Program-made: the position numbers and the translations under genes
Origin: Eubacterium sp. UBA3782
GTDB taxonomy: Bacteria; Bacillota; Clostridia; Lachnospirales; Lachnospiraceae
Direction of reading: 5' to 3'
Length of the DNA stretch: 19,772 nt
Assembly (NCBI GenBank): GCA_002368795.1
Contig: DFFG01000079.1
Location: 6,330-26,101 of the forward strand
The notes under the pieces: model-generated
What the model was told of the DNA's origin: nothing
The model's input: the letters and a program-made list of their open reading frames with translations, nothing else
The model's database searches: none
Shown: in pieces, positions 7,062 through 14,537 of the stretch
Layout: each line of letters starts with the position of its first letter
How positions within the stretch are numbered: position 1 is the first letter of the stretch

Positions 7062-7937
7062 ATGCATTATGTCCGGATCGCTTTGCGAGATAAAAAATTC
7101 ATGTTTATATTTGCGGTGACCGTCCTCTTTGTCCTGGTCACGGTCTTTGCGGGCGCGGTTGCGCCGCACGATCCGCTCGCACAGGACTATGACGCGATGC
7201 TGCAGGCACCGTCGGCTGTCTATCCCTTCGGGACCGACCAGGTTGGACGCTGCCTTCTTTCGAGGATCCTTTACGGCGGGAAAAGCTCCCTGCTGATCGC
7301 CATCGCCGTGACCGGCCTGATGGCGGTCATCGGAACGATCATCGGCATGATCTCAGGCTTCACCGGCGGTATCGTCGATACGGTCCTTATGCGGATCACG
7401 GATATGCTGCTGGCCTTCCCGCACATCGTTTTTGTCATTGCGATCGTCAGTGTCCTTGGAACAGGCACCATCAACCTGATCATAGCGATGACTCTGATCA
7501 GCTGGACCATGTATGCCCGGGTCAGCCGCTCCATGGTCATGACGATCCGGAACGAGGATTACGTGGAGCAGGCGCGTCTGGGCGGCGCAAGCCGGCCTGC
7601 CATTATGTTCCGCTACATCATGCCGAATGTTATCCCCTACCTGATCGTCCTGATCACGCAGGACATCGGCAGCAACCTGCTGACGCTGGCCAGCCTTTCT
7701 CTGCTGGGACTGGGTTCACAGCCGCCGACGCCGGAATGGGGCTTTATGCTCAGCGAAGGCAAGCGCTATATGCAGACCGCGCCCTGGATGATCCTTTTCC
7801 CCGGCATGGCGATACTTGTCAGCGTCATTATTTTTAATCTTATGGGCGACAGTCTCCGGGATATTCTTGATCCCAGAGGCATCACCAGGCAGGATGACCT
7901 GCCTTATAAAAAACGTTTCTCAAAACACAATAAATAA
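7062..7937 (+). CDS. Peptide/nickel-type ABC transporter permease (DppC/NikC-like)
   Basis: A 291-residue partner permease. A first membrane segment at about 13-32 is followed by the hallmark YPFGTDQVGRCLLSRILYGG (55-73) of the DppC/NikC branch, a GTDxxGRD-type motif whose final Asp is replaced by Cys. The EAA loop lies at about 163-190 (NEDYVEQARLGGAS, then YIMPNVIPY). The ATG at 7062 is preferred over an in-frame one at 6990: GGGGAG lies about ten bases upstream, and the extra 24 residues would overlap the preceding gene and look like non-protein sequence. It forms the heterodimeric channel with the upstream permease. Its stop TAA shares an A with a possible ATG of the next gene at 7937, indicating tight coupling. 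Confidence 0.93.
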   Translation: MHYVRIALRDKKFMFIFAVTVLFVLVTVFAGAVAPHDPLAQDYDAMLQAPSAVYPFGTDQVGRCLLSRILYGGKSSLLIAIAVTGLMAVIGTIIGMISGFTGGIVDTVLMRITDMLLAFPHIVFVIAIVSVLGTGTINLIIAMTLISWTMYARVSRSMVMTIRNEDYVEQARLGGASRPAIMFRYIMPNVIPYLIVLITQDIGSNLLTLASLSLLGLGSQPPTPEWGFMLSEGKRYMQTAPWMILFPGMAILVSVIIFNLMGDSLRDILDPRGITRQDDLPYKKRFSKHNK

Positions 7938-7960
7938 TGAAAGAGAGGATCCTACAGACA

Positions 7961-9631
7961 ATGAAAAAGAAATGGCTCAGTTCCATGATGGCGATCGCTC
8001 TGACCGGGACGATGATCCTGGCCGGCTGCGGCGGAAGCAGCAGCCCGTCCGGAAGTGCTGCGGAAAGCACAGCTTCCGCGGCTGCAGAAGCCGCAAGTGC
8101 CGCGGAAGAGGAAGCAGCTGCGGAAAGCGAGTCCGCTGCCGAGAGCGAAGCACCGGCGGAAGAAGCAGCTTCCGGTGAAGAGAAGCATCTCAACTTCGGT
8201 ATCTACTGGTTCGGCGACGACCTGGATCCGGGCAACGGCTGGAACGGCTGGACCCTGACCCGCGCGGCTGTCGGCGAGACGCTGGTCACCGTTAACGAGA
8301 ACCTGGAATTCGTCGGCCAGCTCGCCGACGAATGGGAGACAGAGGATGACAACGTCACCTGGAGATTCCACATCCGTGACGGCGTGACCTTCCAGAACGG
8401 CAATGTCTGCGACGCGGAAGCGGTCGTAGGCTCCATCAAGCGTTCCCTGGAGGTCAACGAAAGAGGCCAGACCAACCTGAAGCTCGAAAGCGTAGAGGCT
8501 GACGGGGACTGGGTCGTTTTCAAGACCGAAGCTCCCTACGGTGCGTTCCTGGCAAACCTGACCGAGCCGCTGTTCACCATCGTGGACACCTCCGTCGACA
8601 CCAGCGATTACGGCAATCATCCGATCTGCACCGGCCCGTACATGGTCACCTCCTTTGAGCCGGATGTATCCTTCGACGCAGTTGCATACCCCGGCTACTG
8701 GGGCGGCAAGCCTGGCCTGGATTCCATCACCTGCTACAATCTTCCGGATGACAACTCCAGAGCGATGGCCCTGCAGTCCGGCGAACTGGATATGATGCAG
8801 CGCGTCACCTCCACCGACCTGACTCTTTTCGAGGGAAATGATGAGTACGAGGTCCAGATGTCGACCGGCACACGTGTCCGCTTCCTGTTCATGAATGCGG
8901 CGAAGGCTCCCTTCGACGACGCCAACATCCGTCACGCATTCAGCGCGGCTGTCAACTATGACGCAATCGCGGCTTCTGTCGGCGGCGGCGTCAGCGGCGT
9001 AGGCAGCCCGTTCCCGCCAAGTGCCACCTTCTACACCAACCTGAACCGCCAGGCATATGATCCGGACGCGGCAGCAGATTATCTGGAGAAGGCCGGCTAC
9101 ACCGACAGCGACGGCGACGGCTTTGTCGACAAAGACGGCGAAAAGCTGACGGTCACCGTACTGGTAAGCTCTTCCGCTACCGCTTCCGGCGATGACAAAA
9201 CACTGGCAGAGATGGTCCAGAACCAGGTAAAGGAGTGCGGCATCGACCTGCAGATCTCCATGAGCGAGAATGTCTCCGACGCCGAAGCTGCGGGCGACTT
9301 CCAGCTGGTATTCGGAAACTGGCAGACCCTTTCCACCGGCGATCCGCAGTGGTTCCTGGATCAGGTCTTCAAGACCGGCGCGACCGACAACTACGGCGGC
9401 TACAGCAACGCCGATCTTGACGAGCAGATCGATCAGCTGTCCAATACCTTCGATGTAGACGGCAGAATGGCACTTGCAGAGAAGGCCAGCCAGATCATCA
9501 TCGACGAAGCGTTCGGCTCCTACCTGATCGACGTCACAAACATCAACGTCTGCCACAGCTATGTGAAGAATATGTCCACTTTCCCGATCGACTATTATTT
9601 CCTGACTCCGCAGACAACCGTCGAGAAATAA
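7961..9631 (+). CDS. Family-5 extracellular solute-binding lipoprotein of the B12-regulated transporter
   Basis: A 556-residue substrate-binding protein of the SBP_bac_5 family (peptide, nickel and opine binders). The signal peptide ends in lipobox LAGC with Cys23. Residues about 24-73 are an unusually long low-complexity Ser/Ala/Glu tether. The binding domain then begins with LNFGIYWFGDDLDPGNGWNGW and keeps family features such as RFHIRDGVTFQNG, GTGPYMV-like CTGPYMVTSF and NDANIRHAFSAAVNYD-type DDANIRHAFSAAVNYD. I chose the ATG at 7961 because it gives a standard signal peptide and has AGAGAGGA about eleven bases upstream; the ATG at 7937, overlapping the permease stop, would add eight residues and cannot be excluded. 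Ligand is inferred to be cobalt, a cobalt chelate or a corrinoid-related compound from the riboswitch, not from binding residues. Confidence 0.93.
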   Translation: MKKKWLSSMMAIALTGTMILAGCGGSSSPSGSAAESTASAAAEAASAAEEEAAAESESAAESEAPAEEAASGEEKHLNFGIYWFGDDLDPGNGWNGWTLTRAAVGETLVTVNENLEFVGQLADEWETEDDNVTWRFHIRDGVTFQNGNVCDAEAVVGSIKRSLEVNERGQTNLKLESVEADGDWVVFKTEAPYGAFLANLTEPLFTIVDTSVDTSDYGNHPICTGPYMVTSFEPDVSFDAVAYPGYWGGKPGLDSITCYNLPDDNSRAMALQSGELDMMQRVTSTDLTLFEGNDEYEVQMSTGTRVRFLFMNAAKAPFDDANIRHAFSAAVNYDAIAASVGGGVSGVGSPFPPSATFYTNLNRQAYDPDAAADYLEKAGYTDSDGDGFVDKDGEKLTVTVLVSSSATASGDDKTLAEMVQNQVKECGIDLQISMSENVSDAEAAGDFQLVFGNWQTLSTGDPQWFLDQVFKTGATDNYGGYSNADLDEQIDQLSNTFDVDGRMALAEKASQIIIDEAFGSYLIDVTNINVCHSYVKNMSTFPIDYYFLTPQTTVEK

Positions 9632-9675
9632 AACACCGGATAACGATCCACTGGAAAAAAATTGTGTATACACAC

Positions 9676-9704
9676 GCGGGACCGGGCTTTCCGCCTGGTC
9701 CCGC
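9676..9704 (+). other. Intercistronic hairpin between binding-protein and ATPase genes
   Basis: GCGGGACC (9676-9683) pairs perfectly with GGTCCCGC (9697-9704); the stem extends imperfectly inward. No T tract follows, so it is not a full terminator. Such hairpins can protect the upstream mRNA from exonucleases and give more binding protein than ATPase. Confidence 0.6.
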
Positions 9705-9728
9705 GCCGACAGATGAGGATGCCAGACA

Positions 9729-11513
9729 ATGACCCTTCTGGAAGTAAAAAACCTAACGATTGGTTACGGCAGTAAATCACCGGCGGTGAAAAATGTCAGT
9801 TTTTCGCTGGAAAGAGGACAGATCCTGTCCCTCGTCGGGGAAAGCGGCAGCGGAAAAACAACGGTCATCCGCGGGATTCTCGGGCTCCTTTCGGGGACCG
9901 GCAGGATCACGGACGGCGAGCTGCGTTTCGACGGGACCGATCTGCGCGCCCTTAGCAAAAAACAGATGCAGCATCTGCGCGGAAGGGATATTGCCATGAT
10001 CTTCCAGGACGCCGGCCTGGCCATGGATCCGATCGTTCCGATCGGAAAACAATTCGTGGAATACATTCAGGTCCACCAGGACCTGGCCGATTCCGCAGCA
10101 AAGGAACTGGCCTGCGAATGGCTCTCGCGCATGAACCTGGATGATCCGCATCGTGTCATGGAATCCTACCCGTTCGAGCTTTCGGGCGGTATGAAGCAGC
10201 GCGCGGCGATTGCCATGGCCATGGCGCAGAACCCGAAGCTTCTTCTGGCAGACGAACCCACAAGTGCGCTGGACGTAACCGTACAGGCACAGGTGGTCCG
10301 CGAACTGCAAAAGCTCACAGAAGAATATGATACAGCGATTATCCTGGTCACCCACAACATGGGCGTAGCCTCATATCTTTCGGATCAGATCGCGGTCATG
10401 AAGACCGGCGAGATCGTTGAATACGGTTCCAGGGACCAGGTTATTTTCCATCCGGAAAGCGATTATACAAAGATGCTCCTCTCTTCGGTACCGAAGCTGG
10501 AGCTTTCGGAGGATAAGCTGCGCGCGGAAATCTCCCGCAGCGAGACCCTGTTGTCTGCTTCCGGCGTCCGCAAGGAATTTGCCGCCAAACAGAAAAAGCA
10601 CAGGGGTGTCGTCGCTGTGGATGGCGTGGATTTCCGCCTGTTTCAGGGAGAATGTCTGGGGATCGTCGGGGAAAGCGGCTGCGGAAAAAGTACGCTGGCC
10701 CGGATGATCATCGGCAGCTATCCGCCTTCCGGCGGACAGATTGCGCTGCGCGGCAGACAGATCTCGGAGATGAACCGGAAGGAACAGCGGCAGTTCTGCC
10801 GCCATGTCCAGATGGTCTTCCAGAATCCGATCTCGTCCTTCAGCCCGCGGATGACGATCGGCGAATACCTGTACGAACCGCTGCGAAATTACGAAAAACA
10901 ATCCAGGGCAGAGGCCAGGAAACGCATCGAGAAATACATGGACGCCGTGGGGCTTCCCATGGAGTTTATGGACCGCTATCCGCACGAGCTCTCCGGCGGT
11001 CAGCTCCAGCGCGTGGTCATCGCGAGGGCTGCTCTGCTGGAACCGGAACTGATCGTATGTGACGAGGCGACCAGCGCTCTGGACGTTTCGATCCAGAACC
11101 AGGTCGCGGACATGCTTGTAGATCTGCAGGGGCAGGAAAATCTGTCCTACATCTTTATCGGTCATGATCTTGCCCTGGTACGGCAGATCAGTCACCGGAT
11201 CATTATCATGTACCGCGGGGAGATCGTGGAGATCCTGAACAGCCGGAGGCTGACCGAAGAAGCTGTGCACCCCTATACGAAGGTGCTGCTGGAATCGGTC
11301 TTTGAAATCTATGAGGACCGGGAGAACCGGCGGAAGATCCTCGAGAAAAATGCGAACGAATCGAGGGAATCCGTTCCGGGATGCAAGTTTTCCCCACGCT
11401 GCCGCTATGCCACGGACCGCTGCAAAGCCGAACGGCCTGAACTTCGGCAGATCGGCGAAGAACACTTTGCAGCCTGCCACCTGTTCGGAAAGGAACAATC
11501 TCAAACATCATAA
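9729..11513 (+). CDS. Fused double ATPase of the peptide/nickel-type ABC transporter (DppD-DppF fusion)
   Basis: A 594-residue protein with two complete nucleotide-binding domains in one chain. Domain 1: Walker A GESGSGKT (37-44), signature LSGGM (151-155), Walker B LLLADEP (171-177) and switch His209. Domain 2: Walker A GESGCGKS (314-321), signature LSGGQ (421-425), Walker B LIVCDEA (441-447) and switch His479. The C-terminal tail carries the family cysteine cluster Cys552, Cys558, Cys565 and Cys583, which binds an iron-sulfur cluster in some DppD/OppD proteins. The start at 9729 has GAGGA nine bases upstream. A fused ATPase makes a four-gene transporter complete without separate D and F genes. 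It energises import by the two permeases and is the last gene of the operon. Confidence 0.95.
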   Translation: MTLLEVKNLTIGYGSKSPAVKNVSFSLERGQILSLVGESGSGKTTVIRGILGLLSGTGRITDGELRFDGTDLRALSKKQMQHLRGRDIAMIFQDAGLAMDPIVPIGKQFVEYIQVHQDLADSAAKELACEWLSRMNLDDPHRVMESYPFELSGGMKQRAAIAMAMAQNPKLLLADEPTSALDVTVQAQVVRELQKLTEEYDTAIILVTHNMGVASYLSDQIAVMKTGEIVEYGSRDQVIFHPESDYTKMLLSSVPKLELSEDKLRAEISRSETLLSASGVRKEFAAKQKKHRGVVAVDGVDFRLFQGECLGIVGESGCGKSTLARMIIGSYPPSGGQIALRGRQISEMNRKEQRQFCRHVQMVFQNPISSFSPRMTIGEYLYEPLRNYEKQSRAEARKRIEKYMDAVGLPMEFMDRYPHELSGGQLQRVVIARAALLEPELIVCDEATSALDVSIQNQVADMLVDLQGQENLSYIFIGHDLALVRQISHRIIIMYRGEIVEILNSRRLTEEAVHPYTKVLLESVFEIYEDRENRRKILEKNANESRESVPGCKFSPRCRYATDRCKAERPELRQIGEEHFAACHLFGKEQSQTS

Positions 11514-11527
11514 GTCCAAGTAATAAC

Positions 11528-11580
11528 AGAAGAGCCCCGGAGAGACATCCCCCGCAAGGATGTCACTCTGGGGCTCTTCT
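11528..11580 (+). terminator. Intrinsic terminator of the transporter operon
   Basis: AGAAGAGCCCC (11528-11538) pairs with GGGGCTCTTCT (11570-11580), with an inner GACATCC/GGATGTC helix (11544-11550/11558-11564). A short T-rich tail follows. The recombinase remnant begins just seven bases after it. Confidence 0.85.
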
Positions 11581-11586
11581 TATGTC

Positions 11587-11778
11587 ATGTCTGGTGTTCA
11601 CACCCTACGCCGGACCATGTTTACATCCATGTTGGAAGGCAAAATCCCAGCCAAGGATGTGCAGCAGTGGGCCGGTCATCGGGATTTCCAGACCACCAAA
11701 AAATACTATGACATGCCCGCCGACAGACCCAGACCTTCTGATGCAGAGGCGGTTTCCAGAGCACTTTGGGGTGTATAA
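11587..11778 (+). pseudogene. C-terminal remnant of a tyrosine recombinase / phage-type integrase
   Basis: Sixty-three residues match the end of the catalytic domain of tyrosine recombinases. HTLRR gives the HxxR pair (His5, Arg8 of the fragment), then WAGHRDFQTTKKYY gives the conserved GH (His31) and the nucleophile Tyr40 or Tyr41. The N-terminal arm, core-binding domain and first catalytic Arg are missing, and no ribosome binding site precedes it. The fragment begins directly after the transporter-operon terminator and ends about 100 nt from a tRNA gene, a usual integration target. It is most likely what remains of an integrated element after deletion. Confidence 0.8.
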
Positions 11779-11784
11779 AACAGG

Positions 11785-11814
11785 ATGGGGACAAATATTT
11801 ACGTATGGGGACAA
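11785..11814 (+). repeat. Two direct copies of ATGGGGACAA
   Basis: The 10-mer lies at 11785-11794 and 11805-11814, 20 nt apart, just after the recombinase remnant. Short spaced repeats of this kind are common at ends of insertion sequences or integrated elements, so this may be the edge of the lost element. No transposase is present. Confidence 0.4.
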
Positions 11815-11833
11815 TTTTCCGAATAATAAAGAA

Positions 11834-11873
11834 AGTCCGAAAACGTTGATTTCTCAACATTTCCGGACTTCTA
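11834..11873 (-). terminator. Terminator of the tRNA-Ala gene
   Basis: On the minus strand an interrupted stem pairs AAGTCCG with CGGACTT and, inside, GTTGA with TCAAC around a GAAA loop. It is followed by TCTTTATTATT. It lies a few bases after the tRNA 3' end. Confidence 0.75.
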
Positions 11874-11879
11874 AGCACA

Positions 11880-11952
<73 letters not shown>

Positions 11953-11962
11953 GTACCCATAT

Positions 11963-11991
11963 ACAATAGCAGGATTTCTCCTGTCTTGCAA
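11963..11991 (-). promoter_or_regulatory. Promoter of the tRNA-Ala gene
   Basis: TTGCAA (11986-11991), a 17-nt spacer and TATTGT (11963-11968) on the minus strand, with the mature tRNA 5' end ten bases downstream of the -10. The spacer itself contains a small perfect hairpin CAGGA-GAAA-TCCTG. Confidence 0.7.
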
Positions 11992-12046
11992 GCATGATTT
12001 TAAGATTTTTTCATCTTCATTTCTTCTTTTTCCTTCGCATTTCCTC

Positions 12047-12052
12047 TATAAT
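12047..12052 (+). promoter_or_regulatory. Candidate -10 box upstream of the dehydrogenase remnant
   Basis: A perfect TATAAT preceded by a T-rich tract but no good -35 hexamer. It may be the old promoter of the decayed dehydrogenase and could now serve the hydrolase gene at 12461, which has no obvious closer promoter. Confidence 0.3.
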
Positions 12053-12156
12053 GGTATAAAGCGCAGCCTCAGAGGATCTGCCATCTGCTGCCGGTGCCGA
12101 AGCAATACCCCTGTGACAGTTTTTCCGGAAGGCCGTGTCTGTAATGGACCGGAACG

Positions 12157-12415
12157 GCTTCCGAGCTGGGCATGCGGGTCTCCAATATCTCTTACCCGCC
12201 TGCGGGTGTGGCCAACTATGCCGTCATGCTGACGCTGATGATGCTCCGGAAGATCGTTCCCAATCCTGCGCAGCATGCCTAATGTCATTTTCTTGTCTCA
12301 CACGGCCTTCTACACCGATGATGCGATCCGCTTCATGGTGGGCGGCCAGTTTAAAAGCGCAAAATGTTACATGGAAGGAAAACCAAAGCCCCGGGAGCTG
12401 TTCTGGAAGGATTAA
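12157..12415 (+). pseudogene. Decayed D-2-hydroxyacid (D-lactate type) dehydrogenase
   Basis: Two pieces of one enzyme lie in different frames. Piece one (12157-12282) reads ASELGMRVSNISYPPAGVANYAVMLTLMMLRKI, matching the segment before the NAD-binding domain of D-lactate dehydrogenases, and stops after NPAQHA. Piece two (12275-12415) reads NVIFLSHTAFYTDDAIRFMV to LFWKD stop, the C-terminal segment with the catalytic His (SHTAFYT). The whole Rossmann domain between them is gone and the frame shifts at the join near 12275. No N-terminal coding sequence is recognisable in 12053-12156. It cannot be functional. Confidence 0.8.
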
Positions 12416-12460
12416 AAGGCATACGCTTCCGGAGAAACCAAAGAAAGGAGTACAAAATTC

Positions 12461-13933
12461 ATGGGAAATGTCCTGGATTATCTGGCATGGAGAGGCGATC
12501 TGTCCTTTGCCGTGTCGCCCTTTAATGAAGTCGACAACGTTATCCTTTCCGCCGTTTCCTATGTGGACTTTACGGACTGTGTTCCCGGAATCGGTGAAGG
12601 TTCTGTCACGCTGAAGGAAGCCTCAGAAAAATTCTTCTCCCTGCACGACGAGAAGGAGCTGAGGGAAAGCCGCTCGTTCATCCGCTTTGCTCCCTTCCTG
12701 CTGCATGCCATGATGGATACTGACCGCTTTAGCCAGATGAAACTGCAGAACTTCTATGATGTTGTCGACCATGAAAAGGAGCTTCAATTCTCTGCGGTCG
12801 AGCTCCTCACCAGTGACGGCATCAGCTATGTCTCCTTCCGGGGCACGGACGATACCATCGTCGGCTGGAAGGAGGATTTCAACCTCAGCTACCGCATCGT
12901 TCCTGCAGAGCTGGAGGCCATCCGCTACCTGAACCGCATCCATGCAGGACGGTCAGAGAAGATCCGCGCCGGCGGACATTCCAAAGGCGGACATATGGCG
13001 GTATTTGCCGCTGCCCAGTGTGACGAGGCGATCCGTCAGAGGATCATCGCCATCTATAACAATGACGGTCCCGGATGCAATGAGACATTCATCGATGATC
13101 CGGCGCTGGAAAAAATCTCCCACCTGATCCATCGTTACGTGCCGGATACATCGATCATCGGCACCCTCATGGATCACATCTCAAAGCCGATCATACTGAA
13201 GAGCTCGGCCAAGGGCGTCATGCAGCATCGTCCCACTACGTGGGATGTGCTTGGTACTTCTTTCGTCAGGCAGCCCGATTTCAGCACCACCGGAAAGGTT
13301 CTGCAGACGGCCCTGCACGACTGGATCTACCAGGTCAATATAAAGGACCGCCGCCAGGTCGTGGACGATCTGTTTTCCGTTCTGGAAGCATCCGGCTTTG
13401 ATACCGTATCCGAGCTGCAGGAAAACGGCCTGAAGGCCGCGCTTCCCATGCTGGACCGGCTGGATGAACTGGATCCAAAGACACAGGAGTCGACACGGCT
13501 CCTCTTCCGCACACTGGCAGACGCCCTGGAGGAGGCAGATCCTCTGGCACAGCTTAGGGAAAAGCTGAAGACCCGGCTCCAGGCGGCAAAGGAACTGCGC
13601 CATGAGAAAAAGGAAGCCGCAGAAAAACAGCGCCAGGAGCAGAAAGAAGCGGAAGAAAAACAGCGGTCAGAACAAAAAGAAGCCGCGGAAAAGCAGACCC
13701 AGGAACAGAAAGAAGCGGTGGAAAAGCTGCGCCAGGAGCAGCGGGACGCAGCCGTGGAAAAGCTCCAGGAGCAGGCCGAGGCCGCGGTAGAAAAACTGCA
13801 GGCTCATGCGGAGGCCGCAGTTGAAAAGTTAAGCGATACGCTGGAAGCGATGAAGGAGCAGTATGTTGCAATGAAGGAGCAGCGCGAAGCACAGACTGCA
13901 GAAGCTAATCCTGATCCCGCAGACAAGACATAA
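12461..13933 (+). CDS. Mbeg1-like (DUF2974) alpha/beta hydrolase with C-terminal 11-residue repeats
   Basis: A 490-residue protein. Residues 1-360 resemble the DUF2974/Mbeg1-like lipase-fold family: VSFRGTDDTIVGWKEDF (124-140), the nucleophile elbow GGHSKGG with Ser174, NNDGPG with Asp202, and a candidate catalytic His256 in QHRPT. Residues 382-458 are seven consecutive 11-residue repeats of the pattern EQKEAAEKQRQ, shifting to EQAEAAVEKLQ, followed by more charged helix to 476. This is a long hendecad helix, either a right-handed coiled coil or an amphipathic surface-binding helix. There is no signal peptide or membrane segment. The ATG at 12461 has AAGGAG ten bases upstream. Predicted activity is ester or lipid hydrolysis; the substrate is unknown. 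It is monocistronic, with a terminator 10 nt after the stop. Confidence 0.9.
   Translation: MGNVLDYLAWRGDLSFAVSPFNEVDNVILSAVSYVDFTDCVPGIGEGSVTLKEASEKFFSLHDEKELRESRSFIRFAPFLLHAMMDTDRFSQMKLQNFYDVVDHEKELQFSAVELLTSDGISYVSFRGTDDTIVGWKEDFNLSYRIVPAELEAIRYLNRIHAGRSEKIRAGGHSKGGHMAVFAAAQCDEAIRQRIIAIYNNDGPGCNETFIDDPALEKISHLIHRYVPDTSIIGTLMDHISKPIILKSSAKGVMQHRPTTWDVLGTSFVRQPDFSTTGKVLQTALHDWIYQVNIKDRRQVVDDLFSVLEASGFDTVSELQENGLKAALPMLDRLDELDPKTQESTRLLFRTLADALEEADPLAQLREKLKTRLQAAKELRHEKKEAAEKQRQEQKEAEEKQRSEQKEAAEKQTQEQKEAVEKLRQEQRDAAVEKLQEQAEAAVEKLQAHAEAAVEKLSDTLEAMKEQYVAMKEQREAQTAEANPDPADKT
13604..13834 (+). repeat. Seven tandem 33-bp coding repeats in the hydrolase gene
   Basis: The DNA follows the 11-codon periodicity of residues 382-458. 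Copies 1-4 are closely alike at DNA level (GAA/CAG/AAA-rich), while copies 5-7 diverge toward GCCGCGGTAGAAAAACTGCA-like units. This is expected of expansion by slippage or unequal recombination. Confidence 0.8.
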
Positions 13934-13943
13934 CACACAAAAA

Positions 13944-13975
13944 GGGCTGCCGGCAGGCAGCCCTACTTTATTTTT
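13944..13975. terminator. Intrinsic terminator between the hydrolase and small heat-shock genes
   Basis: A perfect 8-bp stem GGGCTGCC (13944-13951) with GGCAGCCC (13956-13963), loop GGCA, then TACTTTATTTTT. The preceding AAAAA makes it usable from the minus strand too, for the convergent hsp20 operon. Confidence 0.9.
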
Positions 13976-14024
13976 ATATCCGTTCTGGCAGGATAGTTTT
14001 TGCCGGGAGATCTTTTTCTCCCTG

Positions 14025-14456
14025 TTATCCTTCGATCGTGATGTATTTCTTCTCCTCGACCTCGGGCTTTCTTTCTTCGGGTTTCGGGAACTCAAGGCTC
14101 AAAACACCGTTCTCATATTTTGCAGTGATGTCTTCCTGCTTCAGGTTCTCGCCTACATAGAAGGTACGGCTTGCGGTACCGTAGTAGCGCTCTCTGCGGA
14201 TGTAGCGGCCTTTCTGATCCTGCTCATCCTTTTCCTGCTTATTGGATGCCTTGACGGTCAGGTAGCCGTCCTTGAGCTCGGCCTGGATGTTTTCCTTCTG
14301 TACGCCGGGCATAGCGATCGAAAGCTCGTAGGTGTGCTCCTTCTCTTTTACGTCAGTCTTGAGCAGATCGTTTCTTGCCGGAGCGGTCCGGTGTACGGCG
14401 GGCATATCAAAAAAGCTGTCAAATAAGTCATCACCAAAAATACTGGGCATATACAT
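14025..14456 (-). CDS. Small heat-shock protein (Hsp20/alpha-crystallin family), distal copy
   Basis: A 143-residue ATP-independent holdase that binds unfolding proteins during stress. A short N-terminal arm (PSIFGDDLFDSFFDMP) precedes the alpha-crystallin domain, about 35-125, with AMPGVQKENIQAELKDGYL and the signature NGVLSLEFPK. The C-terminal ITI oligomerisation motif is in KYITIEG. The ATG at 14456 is chosen because a perfect GGAGG lies eight bases upstream; an in-frame TTG at 14471 lies inside that site. It follows a second Hsp20 gene by about 80 nt and shares its CIRCE-controlled promoter. Confidence 0.95.
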   Translation of the reverse strand: MYMPSIFGDDLFDSFFDMPAVHRTAPARNDLLKTDVKEKEHTYELSIAMPGVQKENIQAELKDGYLTVKASNKQEKDEQDQKGRYIRRERYYGTASRTFYVGENLKQEDITAKYENGVLSLEFPKPEERKPEVEEKKYITIEG

Positions 14457-14537
14457 GATTTTTTCCTCCAATTAATAAAATCAGCTATTTCACTTGTCTG
14501 TGATCTTTTGCGGGTGCCCCTTTGCGGGCATCTTTGC

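Noticed and set aside
7952..9673. A 573-codon minus-strand frame
   Set aside because: It is a full-length antisense shadow of the solute-binding protein gene, a known effect of GC-rich codon use.
10371..11504. A 377-codon minus-strand frame
   Set aside because: It is antisense to the second half of the fused ATPase, which has intact Walker and signature motifs.
13604..13834. CRISPR-like array suggested by 33-bp periodicity
   Set aside because: The repeats are contiguous without spacers and keep the reading frame as 11-residue protein repeats.
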